A stretch of DNA of 47,636 bases from the IMG/VR virus record IMGVR_UViG_3300007554_000377, positions 1 to 47,636 of that record; one strand, given 5' to 3'. A program made the translations under genes and the position numbers. Positions 47,047-47,636 of this stretch are shown here, in pieces (the first letter of the stretch is position 1; the number at the start of each line of letters is the position of its first letter). The DNA is from a virus. The notes beneath the pieces are model-generated. The model saw only the letters and a list, made by a program, of their open reading frames with translations, searched no databases and was not told the origin of the DNA.

Positions 47047-47636
47047 TCAGCCAAATAAATCTGCTACACCTTCTGGTTCAGCATATTCTTTCTTCTTACC
47101 CTTGATAGCTTCGATGAATTCTTCTGTACGAATAGCTGGTTCTTCGAATTCCATACCTTCTGGAACTGTACTAGTGTCTTGGACGCGTGAACCTTCGCAC
47201 TTGCGCAAAAAAGCGCGATAATCCGTCAATAGCTGCATAGGGTCTTTAGTTTTAGGATCAAATAGAACCTCAACAAATTTAGCAAAGTAAAGAACTGTAT
47301 CTGGTACAGATTCACTTAGAATAGAAGGTTTCTTTGGATCCAAGTTCATATTGGTAATGTCAATTTTATCTCTTACCATTTCATATTCGTGATCGAACCT
47401 GCGTATTGCATCTTGCATTCCACGGATATGATATTCAGTGTTGTGTGCTTGAACAAGGATATAAGATAGACTATCCCAACTTGATTTTGCTGGTTTACCG
47501 TTTCGATTTAGCATCCCCGGTTGCATGTAATTAATATCTCGCATGTTTAGGCGATCACCAATTTCACCAGAATACATCCACGGCTGTTGGTCCCGGCTCA
47601 GGTCCTGACGCCATTTCAGTTGCTTGGTTTTATAAC
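47047..47636 (-). CDS. Hypothetical phage protein, 5'-truncated by window edge
   Basis: The frame is open to the right edge of the window: before the first Met at 47577 it continues upstream with QLKWRQDLSRDQQPW, so the real start lies beyond 47636. The visible part has NYMQPGMLNRNGKPAKSSWD, then HNTEYHIRGMQDAIRRFDHE and ends EYAEPEGVADLFG. Helical, charged and soluble. No family recognised with confidence; such proteins occur in T4-like phages. Confidence 0.6.
   Translation of the reverse strand, partial: YKTKQLKWRQDLSRDQQPWMYSGEIGDRLNMRDINYMQPGMLNRNGKPAKSSWDSLSYILVQAHNTEYHIRGMQDAIRRFDHEYEMVRDKIDITNMNLDPKKPSILSESVPDTVLYFAKFVEVLFDPKTKDPMQLLTDYRAFLRKCEGSRVQDTSTVPEGMEFEEPAIRTEEFIEAIKGKKKEYAEPEGVADLFG

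Noticed and set aside
1-47636. CRISPR arrays, insertion sequences and tRNA genes
   Set aside because: I saw no regularly spaced direct repeats, no transposase gene with terminal repeats and no tRNA cloverleaf in the short intergenic gaps.

Overview
The window looks like an accessory and metabolic region of a large T4-like (tevenvirus-like) tailed phage, most likely marine and infecting a Gram-negative, possibly alphaproteobacterial, host. The evidence is dense packing with ATGA/TAATG overlaps, short phage-type genes, a T4-type 5'-3' exonuclease (RNase H/FEN fold), phage-style thyA-folA, T4-like late promoter cores (G/C/A-ATAAATA) and consensus sigma70 promoters. There are no structural, replisome or tRNA genes in view, so the assignment rests on gene content and not on a marker gene.

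Layout. Bases 1-2992 (+): sugar metabolism and glycosyltransferase-like genes. 2989-7060 (-): a nucleotidyltransferase-cupin fusion, a radical SAM (rSAM) enzyme and small unknown genes, several with their own repeated promoter cassette. 7096-26822 (+): one near-continuous 19.7-kb cluster with an SGNH-like protein, a glycosyltransferase-like protein, a 40-aa protein, a carbamoyltransferase, a 938-aa protein of about seven repeated glycosyltransferase-like domains, two paralogous methyltransferase-like proteins, seven rSAM enzymes, two QueC-like ATP pyrophosphatases and a possible ParB-fold protein. It begins at a late-type promoter, has internal promoters, and ends at a strong bidirectional terminator. 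26856-34035 (-): thyA, folA, an AT-hook protein, an HNH nuclease and a MoxR/VWA-metalloprotease pair. 34075-35013 (+): a lone SGNH-like gene. 35003-47636 (-): a membrane module (SbmA/BacA-like transporter, membrane-anchored ClpP-fold protease), a eukaryote-type phosphomannomutase, the exonuclease, metK, queE, folE, a GT-B glycosyltransferase, an FTR1-like iron permease, apt and a QueD-like protein.

How the genes may work together. The phage carries its own S-adenosylmethionine synthetase next to queE, with eight further rSAM enzymes and two methyltransferase-like proteins, which suggests heavy SAM demand during infection. FolE, a QueD-like protein, QueE and two QueC-like proteins could supply a 7-deazaguanine intermediate, but no TGT/DpdA-type transferase is visible here. 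The sugar-nucleotide genes and glycosyltransferases suggest building or decorating a glycan late in infection. The rSAM/ATP-pyrophosphatase/methyltransferase cluster shows an internal duplication (rSAM, twitch-rSAM, PPase, twice) and is the best candidate for an undescribed biosynthetic system. Its substrate cannot be read from the sequence.
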